A DNA stretch of 64,000 bases from Candidatus Pantoea soli. GTDB taxonomy: Bacteria > Pseudomonadota > Gammaproteobacteria > Enterobacterales > Enterobacteriaceae. Numbering within the stretch: position 1 is the first letter of the stretch; each line of letters starts with the position of its first letter. A model generated the notes under the pieces. The model did not search any database and was not told the origin of the DNA. It saw only the letters and a program-made list of their open reading frames with translations. Location of the stretch: contig NZ_CP032702.1 in NCBI RefSeq assembly GCF_007833795.1, positions 1,178,001-1,242,000 of the forward strand, written 5' to 3'. The translations under genes were made by a program, and so were the position numbers. Shown here in pieces: positions 26,719-37,197 of this stretch.

Positions 26719-27962
26719 CAGGGCTTCGCTCCTTCATTGTCGGCTTCGACCCGATCCTGCGTTTCCATCTCCGGCTGCACTGGCGGGTCCACCTGCGCCA
26801 GCTGCGGCGTGTGGGCAGGCAGCCAGCCGGCAATCGCGGGAAAGTGGCGCAAAAAGTGAAATACGATGACGCCTTTGGTCAGCTGCCACCAGTTGCGTGG
26901 CGGCAGCTTCGCTTCGTCTACCCGGACGCAATCTTCCGCCAGCAGCTGCTCCAGATTAGTGCGCAGCGTCTGGTTGAAGTGACGATCGTGAATGATCAGG
27001 TTAGCTTCCAGGTTAAGCGACAGGCTAAGCGGATCAAGATTGCTGGAGCCCACCGTTGACCAGAACTGATCCTGCACCGCAATTTTGCCGTGCAGCGGAC
27101 GGCGGATATATTCGTAAACCTCAACGCCGCCATCCACCAGATAGTTATAGAGTAGCTCAGCACCCACCTTCACAATCGGCATATCCGGCTCACCCTGTAC
27201 AACCAGCCGCACCCGTACGCCGCGCCGTGCGGCATTGCGCATCTCACGCAGCAGCCGGTAGCCAGGGAAGAAATAGGCGTTGGCGATAATCACGTCTTCT
27301 TTCGCCTTGCGCAGCATATCGAGATAGTGCTGTTCGATGTCGTCACGGTGCTCGTCGTTGTCGCGAAACACAAAAAGCACCTGCGCGTCACCGGGCATGG
27401 CATTGACCGCCATCCGCTGTGAACGGGAGCCCCACCAGCGACGCGTGATCGCCTCACTGCCCATCGCCTGCTGTACGTAACGCGCGATGTCGTGCACCAC
27501 CGGGCCTTTAACCTCGACGGCGTAATCCTGTTTGGCTTCCGGCCCGTAGTCGATGTTGTGTTCGGCAGAGAAGTTGATGCCGCCGACAAACGCGATCTCT
27601 TCGTCTATCACGATGATTTTTCGGTGCAGACGGCGAAACACATTGGTGCGCATGCCCATCACCAGCGGGCGCGGGTCGTAGTAAATAAAGCGCACGCCCG
27701 CTTCGGTCAGGCTGTTTACGAAGCGGTCCGAGAGATCCGGCGAACCATAACCATCAACCATTACCTCCACCCGGACGCCGCGCTGCGCGGCCGCCAGCAG
27801 GTCGCGATGCAGGGCATTGCCCACCTCATCTTCGAACAGAATAAACGTCTCCAGCTGCAGGGTGCGCTGTGCACGCTGCATGGCCCCTGAGACGCGCGGG
27901 AAAAATTCATTGCCGTTTTCCAGCAGTCGCAGCTGGTTGCCCTCGCGCCAGTCAAAATTCAT
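26718..27962 (-). CDS. clsB: Cardiolipin synthase B
   Basis: Phospholipase-D-family enzyme that makes cardiolipin (and phosphatidylglycerol) at the inner membrane. Both HKD motifs are present: HRKIIVID (residues 113-120) and HGKIAVQD with the following [20 protein letters not shown]. There is no N-terminal membrane anchor, as in E. coli ClsB. The start ATG at 27962 overlaps the ybhP TGA and gives [10 protein letters not shown] (414 residues); the longer frame to 28031 lies inside ybhP. The C-terminus [20 protein letters not shown] is E. coli-like. Confidence 0.97.
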   Translation of the reverse strand: MNFDWREGNQLRLLENGNEFFPRVSGAMQRAQRTLQLETFILFEDEVGNALHRDLLAAAQRGVRVEVMVDGYGSPDLSDRFVNSLTEAGVRFIYYDPRPLVMGMRTNVFRRLHRKIIVIDEEIAFVGGINFSAEHNIDYGPEAKQDYAVEVKGPVVHDIARYVQQAMGSEAITRRWWGSRSQRMAVNAMPGDAQVLFVFRDNDEHRDDIEQHYLDMLRKAKEDVIIANAYFFPGYRLLREMRNAARRGVRVRLVVQGEPDMPIVKVGAELLYNYLVDGGVEVYEYIRRPLHGKIAVQDQFWSTVGSSNLDPLSLSLNLEANLIIHDRHFNQTLRTNLEQLLAEDCVRVDEAKLPPRNWWQLTKGVIVFHFLRHFPAIAGWLPAHTPQLAQVDPPVQPEMETQDRVEADNEGAKP

Positions 27963-28720
27963 AGGAAAATCTCCACCGCCAGTGGCGCATGATCGGACAA
28001 GTGAGACCAGGGTTTGACCGGCAGCGCCCACGGCTGGCTCACCGAGGCGTTGCGGATATAGATGCGATCAAGCCGCAGCAGCGGAAAGCGCGCCGGGAAA
28101 GTCCGCGCCGGACGACCATGTTTGACGCTGAAGACTTCCTGCAAGCCGGCACCGCGCTGCAGAAAGCGGTTGGCGTGTACCTGCCAGTCATTAAAATCGC
28201 CTGCCACTACCAGCGGCGCATCGGCCGGCAGCGCGTTAATCATGTCACACATCATCTTCATCTGCGCCTTGCGGTGCTGCGCTTTCAGCCCCAGATGAAC
28301 GCAGATAACATGCAGCGGCTGAGGCCGATCCGGCAGGCTGATTTTGCAGTGCAACATGCCGCGCTTTTCGCTTCCGGCAACAGAAATATCGAGATTTTCA
28401 TATTCAACAATCGGAAAGCGTGACAATATCGCGTTCCCGTGATGGCCCTCCGGATAGACTGCGTTGCGGCCATAGGCGAAGTCATGCCACATGGTGTCGG
28501 CCAGATACTCGTAATGCGAGCGTTCCGGCCAGTTTTCGATGTTCAGCGAATGGATAGCGTGCGTACCCATAACCTCCTGGAGAAAGACAATATCTGCAGA
28601 GGTCGCGCGGACAGCGTCGCGCAGTTCCGGCAGGATAAAGCGGCGATTAAAGCTGGTGAACCCTTTGTGCGTATTGATCGTCAGGACTTTAAATGAAAAT
28701 CCTTGCGTATTTTGTGGCAT
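27959..28720 (-). CDS. ybhP: Endonuclease/exonuclease/phosphatase-family protein YbhP
   Basis: A 253-residue protein of the EEP (DNase I-like) fold; the substrate is unknown, and its operon with clsB and ybhN hints at lipid or phosphodiester chemistry. Family residues visible are [16 protein letters not shown] with the metal-binding Glu, [27 protein letters not shown] (Asp/Asn pair) and the C-terminal [11 protein letters not shown] with the catalytic Asp-His. No signal peptide is seen. Its ATG at 28720 faces ybhQ across a 176-base divergent gap. Confidence 0.93.
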   Translation of the reverse strand: MPQNTQGFSFKVLTINTHKGFTSFNRRFILPELRDAVRATSADIVFLQEVMGTHAIHSLNIENWPERSHYEYLADTMWHDFAYGRNAVYPEGHHGNAILSRFPIVEYENLDISVAGSEKRGMLHCKISLPDRPQPLHVICVHLGLKAQHRKAQMKMMCDMINALPADAPLVVAGDFNDWQVHANRFLQRGAGLQEVFSVKHGRPARTFPARFPLLRLDRIYIRNASVSQPWALPVKPWSHLSDHAPLAVEIFL

Positions 28721-28896
28721 ACTGCGACGCGCTCCTTTTCATCATCAACAAAACAAAGTGTAGTCTTTGTCACAAACGGATGGTGTCAGGGGCAGAAAAT
28801 TAGGGCGTTATCCGAAATTTGCTTTACATTGAGGAAATCCGTCTGGCCGCAGCCAGATACACTTGGGCGACCTGTTGGGTCTGCCAGGAGAAGAGA

Positions 28897-29289
28897 ATGA
28901 AATGGTCTAATCGTGTTCAGATTGTTACCGGTCAAACCTGCCTGCACATTGCCACGCACCTGCTGGTGATCGCGGCGCTGGTCTGGGGCTGGAAACATAG
29001 GGCGCTGGTAGAAGTGAGCAGTACCCTGGTGGCAGCGTATGCGCTGGTGTTTATCACCATGCTGGCCCTTCAGCGTAGTGCCCGTTTGCGCCGCTTTGGT
29101 GACTCTCTGGAAGAAGTGACAACCACCTATTACTTTGGCGCCGCCATGCTGACGCTGTTTTTGCTGTCCCGCTACTTCCACAACACGCTGCTGATTGGCT
29201 GCCTGGGTGTGGTCATGCTGGTGGGGCCGGCGCTGGTGTCGCTGCTGGCGAAAGAGCCACCGCAGCGCGTGGAGAAAAAGCGCAGCTGA
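28897..29289 (+). CDS. ybhQ: YbhQ inner membrane protein
   Basis: A 130-residue inner-membrane protein with about four hydrophobic helices and unknown function. It resembles E. coli YbhQ in the start MKWSNRVQIVTGQ, in LEEVTTTYYFGAAMLTLFLLSR, and in GPALVSLLAKE near the C-terminus. The ATG at 28897 has AGGAGAAG upstream; the frame is open 78 bases further but without family support. It ends just before a strong terminator. Confidence 0.9.
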   Translation: MKWSNRVQIVTGQTCLHIATHLLVIAALVWGWKHRALVEVSSTLVAAYALVFITMLALQRSARLRRFGDSLEEVTTTYYFGAAMLTLFLLSRYFHNTLLIGCLGVVMLVGPALVSLLAKEPPQRVEKKRS

Positions 29290-29310
29290 GTCCGCCGCGC
29301 AATCCACACA

Positions 29311-29335
29311 AAGGAGCCCTGGCGGCTCCTTTTTT
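29311..29335 (+). terminator. Rho-independent terminator after ybhQ
   Basis: AAGGAGCC and GGCTCCTT pair in an 8-base-pair stem with loop CTGGC, followed by a run of T. It starts 21 bases after the ybhQ stop. Confidence 0.92.
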
Positions 29336-29430
29336 GTTATCCGTCCACCGCGCCCGCGGGCGTCACGCCACGGTGCGCCGGCAGATGTATCGCAATGTGC
29401 TTTGCCGGTCGCGGTCGCGGTGGAAACCTG

Positions 29431-29437
29431 CTACACT
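29431..29437 (+). promoter_or_regulatory. Candidate -10 element of rhlE
   Basis: CTACACT matches the extended -10 pattern CTAYACT favoured by sigma-S and also usable by sigma-70. It is about 120 bases before the rhlE ATG. No good -35 is visible 17 bases upstream, so the call rests on the -10 only. Confidence 0.3.
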
Positions 29438-29557
29438 CGCGCCCTTACGCATGGTAGTTTGTGCCCTTTTCACACGCAGGCCGCATGGCTGCGTCATATC
29501 CCCCCTGAAAACTACATCGCGCAGCGCGATCAGGGCGGTTCGGAGTAATACACCTGC

Positions 29558-30961
<1,404 letters not shown>

Positions 30962-30965
30962 GACG

Positions 30966-31934
30966 ATGCGGGTTTTACTGGCGCCCATGGAGGGCGTGCT
31001 GGATTCACTGGTCCGTGAGCTGCTCTCCGGCGTGAACGATTACGACCTGTGCGTCACCGAGTTTCTGCGCGTGGTCGATCAGCTGCTGCCGGTAAAATCC
31101 TTCTATCGTCTGTGCCCGGAGCTGCATCACCAAAGCCGCACGCCTTCCGGCACGCGGGTGCGGATGCAGCTGCTGGGCCAGTACCCGGAGTGGCTGGCGG
31201 AAAATGCCGCCCGTGCGGTGGAGCTGGGCTCCTGGGGCGTTGACCTCAACTGCGGCTGTCCATCGAAGCTGGTTAACGGCAGCGGCGGCGGTGCCACCCT
31301 GCTGAAAGATCCGGAGCTGATTTACCGCGGCGCGAAGGCGATGCGGGAAGCGGTGCCGGATCACCTGCCGGTCACAGTTAAAGTGCGGCTTGGCTGGGAT
31401 TCCGGCGCGCGGCGCTTTGAGATCGCCGACGCGGTGCAGCAGGCCGGCGCCAGTGAACTGGTGGTGCATGGCCGCACCAAAGAGGATGGCTATCGCGCGG
31501 AGTGCATTAACTGGCAGGCGATTGGTGAAATCCGCCAGCGGCTGTCGATTCCGGTGATTGCCAATGGCGAAATCTGGAGCTGGCAGGATGCGCAGGAGTG
31601 TCTGCGCATTACCGGCTGTGACGCAGTAATGCTGGGACGCGGTGCGCTCAACATCCCCAATCTGGGCCGGGTGGTCAGGTATAATGAAGCGCCGATGGCG
31701 TGGGCTGAGGTGGTGCAACTGCTGCTGAAGTACACGCAGCTGGAGAAGCAGGGCGACACCGGCAACTATCACGTTGCGCGTATCAAACAGTGGCTCGGCT
31801 ATCTGCGTAAAGCCTACACGGAGGCGGACGGCCTGTTCAGTGAGATCCGCACGCTGCGCGTCTCTGCTGAGATTGCTGCCGCCATTGAGCGTCATGCAGC
31901 ACAGATACACGCGCCTGCCTGTCACACCGGGTAA
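30966..31934 (+). CDS. dusC: tRNA-dihydrouridine(16) synthase
   Basis: Flavin enzyme reducing U16 of tRNAs to dihydrouridine. The 322-residue protein starts [19 protein letters not shown] and shows [10 protein letters not shown] with the catalytic Cys, [12 protein letters not shown], the FMN-site [32 protein letters not shown] and [12 protein letters not shown]. The start follows the rhlE stop by 4 bases, so it is probably cotranscribed. In E. coli dusC sits in the yoh region at 47-48 min, not beside rhlE. Confidence 0.97.
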   Translation: MRVLLAPMEGVLDSLVRELLSGVNDYDLCVTEFLRVVDQLLPVKSFYRLCPELHHQSRTPSGTRVRMQLLGQYPEWLAENAARAVELGSWGVDLNCGCPSKLVNGSGGGATLLKDPELIYRGAKAMREAVPDHLPVTVKVRLGWDSGARRFEIADAVQQAGASELVVHGRTKEDGYRAECINWQAIGEIRQRLSIPVIANGEIWSWQDAQECLRITGCDAVMLGRGALNIPNLGRVVRYNEAPMAWAEVVQLLLKYTQLEKQGDTGNYHVARIKQWLGYLRKAYTEADGLFSEIRTLRVSAEIAAAIERHAAQIHAPACHTG

Positions 31935-32023
31935 TGCCTGCCCGCTGGTTGCGGCATGACGCAGGGGCGTACCCTGCGGCTGCCTTTTCCCGCCGCGCAG
32001 TGAAAGTAAAAAAGCCGCGATCC

Positions 32024-32035
32024 TTAGCGTGCTAA
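32024..32035. promoter_or_regulatory. Small inverted repeat before the MFS gene
   Basis: TTAGC-GT-GCTAA is a perfect 5+5 inverted repeat, 50 bases before the MFS start. A possible -10 TATAGT lies at 32040-32045. It could be a repressor operator for the transporter; no specific regulator is recognised. Confidence 0.3.
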
Positions 32036-32085
32036 TCGGTATAGTGGAGGTTCGTTTCCACCCACGCACCTGACGCCCATCTTCC

Positions 32086-33291
32086 ATGTCTGACGCCGCT
32101 GCACTGAGTAACGCTCAGTTAAATAAACGCATTCTCTCTGTCATCATCTTCACCTTTTTTTGCTACCTGTCGGTAGGGCTGCCGCTGGCGGTGCTGCCGG
32201 GGTTCGTGCATAACCAGCTGGGCTTCAGCTCATTTGTCGCCGGGCTTATCATCAGCCTGCAGTACTTTGCCACGCTGCTCAGCCGCCCGCACTCCGGCCG
32301 CCTGGCCGATCGCTACGGGCCCAAACGCGTGGTGATGATGGGGCTGGTGTGCTGCGGCCTGAGCGGGGTACTGTCCCTCGGTGCGGCGCTATGCAGCGCG
32401 GTGCCGCTGCTCAGTCTGGCGCTGCTGGCGCTGGGCCGGCTGTTCCTCGGCGTCGGGGAGAGCTTCAGCAGCACCGGGTCAACGCTGTGGGGGATGCACC
32501 TTGTCGGACCGCTGCAGACGGCGCGGGTCATCTCCTGGAACGGGGTGGCGACCTATTTCGCGATGGCGCTGGGTGCACCGCTCGGCGTGCTGCTTAACCA
32601 GGGATTTGGCCTCAGCGGCTTTGCCGGACTGGTGGCGCTGATGGGCATGGTGGGTTTCTGGATGGCCAGTGGCAAACCGGCGGTGAGCGTTACGGCGGGC
32701 GTGCGCATTCCGTTTCATCGCGTGGTCAGCCGCGTCTGGCTGTTTGGTCTGGCGCTGGGCTTCGGCACCATTGGTTTCGGCGTTATCTCCACCTTTATCA
32801 CGCTCTATTTCGCCAGCCGCGGCTGGAGCGGGGCGGCGTTTGCGCTCACGCTGTTCAGCCTGGGCTTCGTGCTGGTGCGGCTGGTGTGCGGGCGCTATAT
32901 CACCCGCTTTGGCGGCCTGACCGTCGCGCTGCTGTCGTTTGTGCTGGAGTGCGCCGGTCTGCTGCTGATCTGGCAGGCGGACAGCAGCGCGCTGGTGGAT
33001 GTCGGGGCGTTTCTCACCGGCGCGGGCTTCTCGCTGGTGTTTCCGGCGCTTGGCGTCGAAGCGGTCAGGCGCGTATCGCCGCAGGACCAGGGCTCGGCGC
33101 TGGGCACCTATTCGGCGTTTCTTGATTTAGGCCTCGGGCTGACCGGGCCGGTTGCAGGCCTGCTGATTGGCCACTGGGGCATGCAGTCGGTCTATCTGGC
33201 GGCAGCGCTGATGGTGCTGGGGGCGTTTTTGATCACTCTGCGGCTCCAGCAGCACGGCCGCCGCGCTGCGGTGCAGACGCTCAGCCGTTAA
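32086..33291 (+). CDS. MFS transporter, YhhS/YfcJ (UPF0226) type
   Basis: A 401-residue major-facilitator protein with 12 predicted helices. The sequence resembles E. coli YhhS: YLSVGLPLAVLPGFVH, the helix 2-3 motif GRLADRYGPKRVVM, GSTLWGMHLVG, VISWNGVATYFAMALGAPLG, and AGFSLVFPALGVEAV. YhhS/YfcJ members have been linked to sugar or arabinose-type efflux, but the substrate here cannot be told. It overlaps the convergent ppk2 gene by 4 bases. A small inverted repeat precedes it. Confidence 0.88.
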   Translation: MSDAAALSNAQLNKRILSVIIFTFFCYLSVGLPLAVLPGFVHNQLGFSSFVAGLIISLQYFATLLSRPHSGRLADRYGPKRVVMMGLVCCGLSGVLSLGAALCSAVPLLSLALLALGRLFLGVGESFSSTGSTLWGMHLVGPLQTARVISWNGVATYFAMALGAPLGVLLNQGFGLSGFAGLVALMGMVGFWMASGKPAVSVTAGVRIPFHRVVSRVWLFGLALGFGTIGFGVISTFITLYFASRGWSGAAFALTLFSLGFVLVRLVCGRYITRFGGLTVALLSFVLECAGLLLIWQADSSALVDVGAFLTGAGFSLVFPALGVEAVRRVSPQDQGSALGTYSAFLDLGLGLTGPVAGLLIGHWGMQSVYLAAALMVLGAFLITLRLQQHGRRAAVQTLSR

Positions 33292-34208
33292 TATTTTTCC
33301 GGCACCACCATGTGCTCCGGCACCGGTGCGCGGCGATAGTCTTCATGACGCTCGCGCATCGGTAACATAATGGTTTTCTGCTCGCTCTCTTCGTAAGGCA
33401 CCTGCTGCAGCAGATGGCTGATGCAGTTGAGGCGCGCGCGCTTTTTGTCGACGCCCTGCACCACCCACCATGGCGCTTCCGCAATATGGCTGCGCGCCAG
33501 CATCTCCTCTTTGGCTTCGGTGTAATCCTCCCAGCGCCGGCGACTCTCCAGGTCCATCGGGCTCAGCTTCCACTGTTTGAGCGGGTCGTGGATCCGGCTG
33601 AGAAAGCGCAGTTCCTGCTCCTCATCCGTGATAGAAAACCAGTACTTCACAATCTGAATGCCGCTGCGCGTCAGCATTTTTTCAAACTCCGGTACGCTGC
33701 GGTAGAACTCTTCCACCTCAGCGGCGTTGCAGAACCCCATGACGCGCTCCACGCCGGCCCGGTTGTACCAGCTGCGGTCAAACAGCACCATTTCACCGGC
33801 CGCCGGCAGGTGCGCGATGTAACGCTGAAAATACCACTGTGTTTTCTCCCGGTCGTTGGGGGCCGGCAGCGCCGCCACGCGGCAGGTGCGCGGATTCAGA
33901 CGCTGCGTAATGCGTTTAATCACGCCGCCTTTGCCCGCCGCATCACGTCCTTCAAACAGAATCACCATGCGGTGGCCGGTGCGCATCACCCACTCCTGCA
34001 GCTTGACCAGCTCGCCCTGCAGGTGCAGCAGCTCGCGGAAGTAGCGGTGGCGAAACGCTTTAGCATCGTCGCTTTGTCCACTGTCGCCAGCGCTGAAGCG
34101 CAGATCGTCCAGCTCCATCTCCAGCTCTTCATCGTAGCTGTCATAGAACTCCTGCAGCAGACGCTGATTGAACGTTTCGCGCCGGAAGCCATTGTCGTGT
34201 GTGGCCAT
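33288..34208 (-). CDS. ppk2: Polyphosphate kinase 2 family protein
   Basis: PPK2 enzymes transfer phosphate between polyphosphate and nucleotides (NDP or NMP). The 306-residue single-domain protein has the Walker A variant FEGRDAAGKGG (about 85-95) and the Walker B/lid region VLFDRSWYNRAGVERVMGF (141-159), plus WRKLSPMD-like KQWKLSPMDLES and a WWVVQG(V/D)DK segment. This suits class I (NDP-acting) length, though class cannot be settled by eye. It lies 12 bases after the phosphate-transporter gene on the same strand, so Pi uptake and polyphosphate use are cotranscribed. Its stop overlaps the convergent MFS stop. Confidence 0.92.
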   Translation of the reverse strand: MATHDNGFRRETFNQRLLQEFYDSYDEELEMELDDLRFSAGDSGQSDDAKAFRHRYFRELLHLQGELVKLQEWVMRTGHRMVILFEGRDAAGKGGVIKRITQRLNPRTCRVAALPAPNDREKTQWYFQRYIAHLPAAGEMVLFDRSWYNRAGVERVMGFCNAAEVEEFYRSVPEFEKMLTRSGIQIVKYWFSITDEEQELRFLSRIHDPLKQWKLSPMDLESRRRWEDYTEAKEEMLARSHIAEAPWWVVQGVDKKRARLNCISHLLQQVPYEESEQKTIMLPMRERHEDYRRAPVPEHMVVPEKY

Positions 34209-34220
34209 GATGTTTCCCCG

Positions 34221-35825
34221 TTACAAGTGAACAAAGAGGGCATAGAGCAGGCCGGCCAGCAGCACCGAGACCGGCAGCGTCAGCACCCATGCCATGGCCA
34301 GGTTGCGCAGCGTGGCCAGCTGCAGGCCGGATTTGTTGGCCGCCATGGAGCCGGCGACGCCGGAAGAGAGCACGTGGGTGGTGGAGACCGGCAGGCCGAA
34401 GGCGTCAGCCGCGCCGATAGTTGCCATGGCAACCAGCTCGGCGCTGGCTCCCTGCGCATAAGTCAGGTGGGTTTTACCGATGCGTTCGCCCACGGTAATG
34501 ACAATGCGCCGCCAGCCAACCATGGTGCCGAGACCCAGCGCGATCGCCACCACCACTTTTACCCACATCGGAATAAAGCGGGTCGCGGCATCCAGCTCAC
34601 TTTTTACCGCCGCCAGATTGCGCGCCGTCTCTTCCGGCAGCGCCACATTGGCGGTTTTCAGGTGCTTGATTGCTTCGGACGCCAGATACATGGCGTTGCG
34701 GGTATTGGTGACGGCCTGGGCAGGGATATTCTCCACCGAGCCGTACAGCCGAATCTGTTCGCCGATATCGCCCAGCATCATGCCCAGCGCGGGCAGCACC
34801 TGTGGCCGGTTCTGGTTAGTGCGCACAAATTCGGTCAGCACGTCGCGCGGTGCCGGCATCGCCGCTGGCGGCGACTGCAGCGCCAGCAGCTGCTGTTCTG
34901 TGACCTGCGTCAGGGCCGCCACGCGCGGGATCTGCTCCGGTGGCAGTGAACGGTTCAGGGCATAAGCGATGGGCATCGTGCCGACCAGAATCAGCATGAT
35001 CAGCCCCATGCCTTTCTGGCCGTCATTGGAGCCGTGGGCAAAGGACACTCCGGTGCAGGTGAGGATCAGCAGGCCGCGAATCCACGCAGGCGGCGGGCGG
35101 TTGCTTTTTGGCGCTTCATACAGATGGCGATTGCGTACCAGCGCTTTCATTGCCAGCAGCAGCACGGCGGCGCAGACAAAGCCAATCACCGGTGACAGCA
35201 GCAGGGCGTAGCCCACTTTCAGCGCCTGGTCCCAGTCCACGCCGCTCATGCCGCTGCGGCCGTGCAGCAGCGCATTGGCCACGCCGACGCCGATAATTGA
35301 GCCGATCAGCGTATGTGACGAGGAGGAGGGCAGGCCGAAATACCAGGTGCCGAGGTTCCAGATAATGGCGGAAAACAGCAGCGCGTAGATCATGGCGAAG
35401 CCGTTCCCGCTGCCCGCCTGCAGGATCAGCTCCACCGGCAACAGGGAGATGATGCCGAAGGCCACCACGCCGCTGGAGAGCAGGACGCCCATGAAGTTAC
35501 AGAATCCGGACCAGATCACCGCCGCGCCCGGCGACAGCGAGTGGGTATAGATCACCGTGGCGACCGCGTTGGCAGTATCGTGGAAGCCGTTCACAAACTC
35601 AAAGCCCAGCGCAATCAGCAGCGCCACGCCCAGCAGCACAAAGGGCACATAGCTGGTGACCACCGCGCCGGTTTCTTCAACATCGTTAAACAGGTTTATG
35701 CCGGTAAACAGCAGGCCCGCCACCAGCAGCACCAGAAAAATGATGCGCGAGAGGCGACCGCTGCCCTGATTCAGATCGGGACCGCTATGCGCGGATGATG
35801 ATGCAGGAATACTGTTTTCAGCCAT
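34221..35825 (-). CDS. Pit-family inorganic phosphate transporter
   Basis: A 534-residue inner-membrane protein of the PiT (PHO4) family, a proton-coupled metal-phosphate symporter. The duplicated signature is visible: GFEFVNGFHDTANAVATVIYT near the N-terminus and SFAHGSNDGQKGMGLIMLI in the middle. Also present are NLGTWYFGLPSSSSHTLIG and the C-terminal VSTTHVLSSGVAG. The start ATG at 35825 follows GGGGGTG by 5 bases (MAENSIPAS); the upstream ATG at 35858 is less likely. First gene of a pit-ppk2 operon with PhoB-like repeats upstream. Confidence 0.93.
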   Translation of the reverse strand: MAENSIPASSSAHSGPDLNQGSGRLSRIIFLVLLVAGLLFTGINLFNDVEETGAVVTSYVPFVLLGVALLIALGFEFVNGFHDTANAVATVIYTHSLSPGAAVIWSGFCNFMGVLLSSGVVAFGIISLLPVELILQAGSGNGFAMIYALLFSAIIWNLGTWYFGLPSSSSHTLIGSIIGVGVANALLHGRSGMSGVDWDQALKVGYALLLSPVIGFVCAAVLLLAMKALVRNRHLYEAPKSNRPPPAWIRGLLILTCTGVSFAHGSNDGQKGMGLIMLILVGTMPIAYALNRSLPPEQIPRVAALTQVTEQQLLALQSPPAAMPAPRDVLTEFVRTNQNRPQVLPALGMMLGDIGEQIRLYGSVENIPAQAVTNTRNAMYLASEAIKHLKTANVALPEETARNLAAVKSELDAATRFIPMWVKVVVAIALGLGTMVGWRRIVITVGERIGKTHLTYAQGASAELVAMATIGAADAFGLPVSTTHVLSSGVAGSMAANKSGLQLATLRNLAMAWVLTLPVSVLLAGLLYALFVHL

Positions 35826-35879
35826 AACACACCCCCGGTGTGGATTGACGGTGCGCACGCGGCACCCGTTAATCGCAGT

Positions 35880-35913
35880 GTGATACGTGGTTTGTATGAC
35901 AGAATGATGATCG
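35880..35913 (-). promoter_or_regulatory. PhoB-box-like repeats and -10 before pit-ppk2
   Basis: On the minus strand, CGATCAT and CTGTCAT lie 11 bases apart (start to start), the Pho-box spacing; the second is the exact consensus heptamer and the first matches at 5 of 7. A -10-like TATCAC (35885-35880) lies 10 bases downstream, as in known PhoB-activated promoters where the box replaces the -35. Control by PhoB is inferred. Confidence 0.5.
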
Positions 35914-35922
35914 GCAGGCGCG

Positions 35923-35951
35923 CTGTCATCCTGCTGTCATCTTCCTGTCGC
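35923..35951 (+). promoter_or_regulatory. Triple CTGTCAT direct repeat (PhoB-box-like)
   Basis: CTGTCAT at 35923, CTGTCAT at 35934 and CTGTCGC at 35945 recur at exactly 11-base intervals, facing the ZntB-like gene. Two exact PhoB heptamers in register are unlikely by chance, although the 4-base spacers (CCTG, CTTC) are less AT-rich than usual. No clear -10 is seen at the expected 10 bases downstream. Confidence 0.5.
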
Positions 35952-35990
35952 AGGCTGTGGCTCTGACCGCTTCGGGATTATCACGCCGCT

Positions 35991-37016
35991 ATGCTCCAGC
36001 CTGTCTTACCGCTCGCCGCCCTGCCGGATTTCAATAATGAAGTCGCCGGTCTGATCCACGGCTATCTGTTTATGCCGCAGGCGCTGCCGCAGCGGCTTAA
36101 CGCCCGCGAGGCCACCCGGCTGGCCGGGGAGACGCTGCCGGAAAACGGCTTTCTCTGGCTGCACATTAACCTCAATCATGCGCGGGCCGAGCGCTGGGTT
36201 CAGGACCACTTTAAAGTGGACGACGATTTCTTTGACGAGATTCACTCGGCCTCACCGCGTACGCGCCTGGCGCAGCAAAACGATGCCCTGCTGGCGGTGC
36301 TCAATGACGTAACCTTCAGTCAGGAGGAGCGCAGCACACAGAATGCCACGCTGTGGATCTGGTGCTGTCCGCAGGTGATCGTAACCGCCCGCTATCGGCC
36401 GGTCGGGATGATTGAGCGCATGCATCAGCAGATTGAACAGCTGCCTTTTACCGCGCCGGATACCCTGCTGCTGTGGCTGCTGGGCGAACAGGAGGCGCAG
36501 CTGGAGCAGGTGGTACGGCGCACCAGCCAGGCGGTGGACGCCATTGAAGAGCGGCTGCTGAGTGCAGCGATCAAAGCAAACCGCAGCGAACTGGGGCGCC
36601 TGCGCCGTATGCTGCTGCGCGTGCAGCGGCTGCTGGCACCGGAGCCGGCCGCGCTGTTCCGTCTGCTTAACCGGCCGCCAAAATGGCTGAACCGTGAGCC
36701 ACTTGCGGAGCTACGCATTTTTACGGAGGAGTTCAGCGTGGCGCTGAACGATCTTGCCAGCCTGATGGAGCGTATTCGCTTGCTGCAAGAGGAGATCGCC
36801 GCCAGCCTGATGGAGCAGAGCAACCGCACGCTGTTTTTGCTGACGGTGATTACCGTGCTGGCGCTGCCGATTAACATCGTGGCCGGTTTCTTTGGCATGA
36901 ACGTTGGCGGCATTCCGCTGGCGAATAACCCGCACGGTTTTCTGCTGCTGGTGATAGTGGTGCTGGTGTTTACGCTGGTAGCCGGCTGGCTGGCGTTACG
37001 CCGGCCACAAAATTAA
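35991..37016 (+). CDS. CorA-family divalent cation transporter, ZntB-like
   Basis: A 341-residue CorA-superfamily protein: a large N-terminal cytoplasmic domain (about 1-275, rich in coiled helix), two C-terminal membrane helices, and between them the family motif GMNVGGIP, the ZntB variant of GMN. Most likely it moves zinc or another divalent ion. The N-terminal half is only distantly like E. coli ZntB, so the orthology is uncertain. Divergent from pit-ppk2 across 165 bases with PhoB-like repeats. A strong bidirectional terminator follows. Confidence 0.85.
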   Translation: MLQPVLPLAALPDFNNEVAGLIHGYLFMPQALPQRLNAREATRLAGETLPENGFLWLHINLNHARAERWVQDHFKVDDDFFDEIHSASPRTRLAQQNDALLAVLNDVTFSQEERSTQNATLWIWCCPQVIVTARYRPVGMIERMHQQIEQLPFTAPDTLLLWLLGEQEAQLEQVVRRTSQAVDAIEERLLSAAIKANRSELGRLRRMLLRVQRLLAPEPAALFRLLNRPPKWLNREPLAELRIFTEEFSVALNDLASLMERIRLLQEEIAASLMEQSNRTLFLLTVITVLALPINIVAGFFGMNVGGIPLANNPHGFLLLVIVVLVFTLVAGWLALRRPQN

Positions 37017-37154
37017 CCCCGCTGTCCGGCGACATGATGGTTGCCGTCAGCGCCGCTGACCGCGGGCGGGGCGGGGGACGGCGCGAGGGTTTCCGGCGAC
37101 AGGAAGCGTATCCGGCACGGACGATCAACGGCGCCGGGCGGTGCACCGGCAATA

Positions 37155-37182
37155 AAAAAGCCAGCCCGCAGGCTGGCTTTTT
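37155..37182. terminator. Bidirectional Rho-independent terminator (zntB-like / ldtB)
   Basis: AAAAAGCCAGCC and GGCTGGCTTTTT form a 12-base-pair stem with loop CGCA. T-runs flank it on both strands, so it serves the plus-strand CorA-type gene and the minus-strand ldtB, which converge here. Confidence 0.95.
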
Positions 37183-37197
37183 CCATGACGCTTCGCC

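Noticed and set aside
33414..34949. 511-codon plus-strand frame antisense to ppk2 and pit
   Set aside because: Spans two well-supported genes and their junction; translation is His/Gln/Arg-rich and unrelated to any family.
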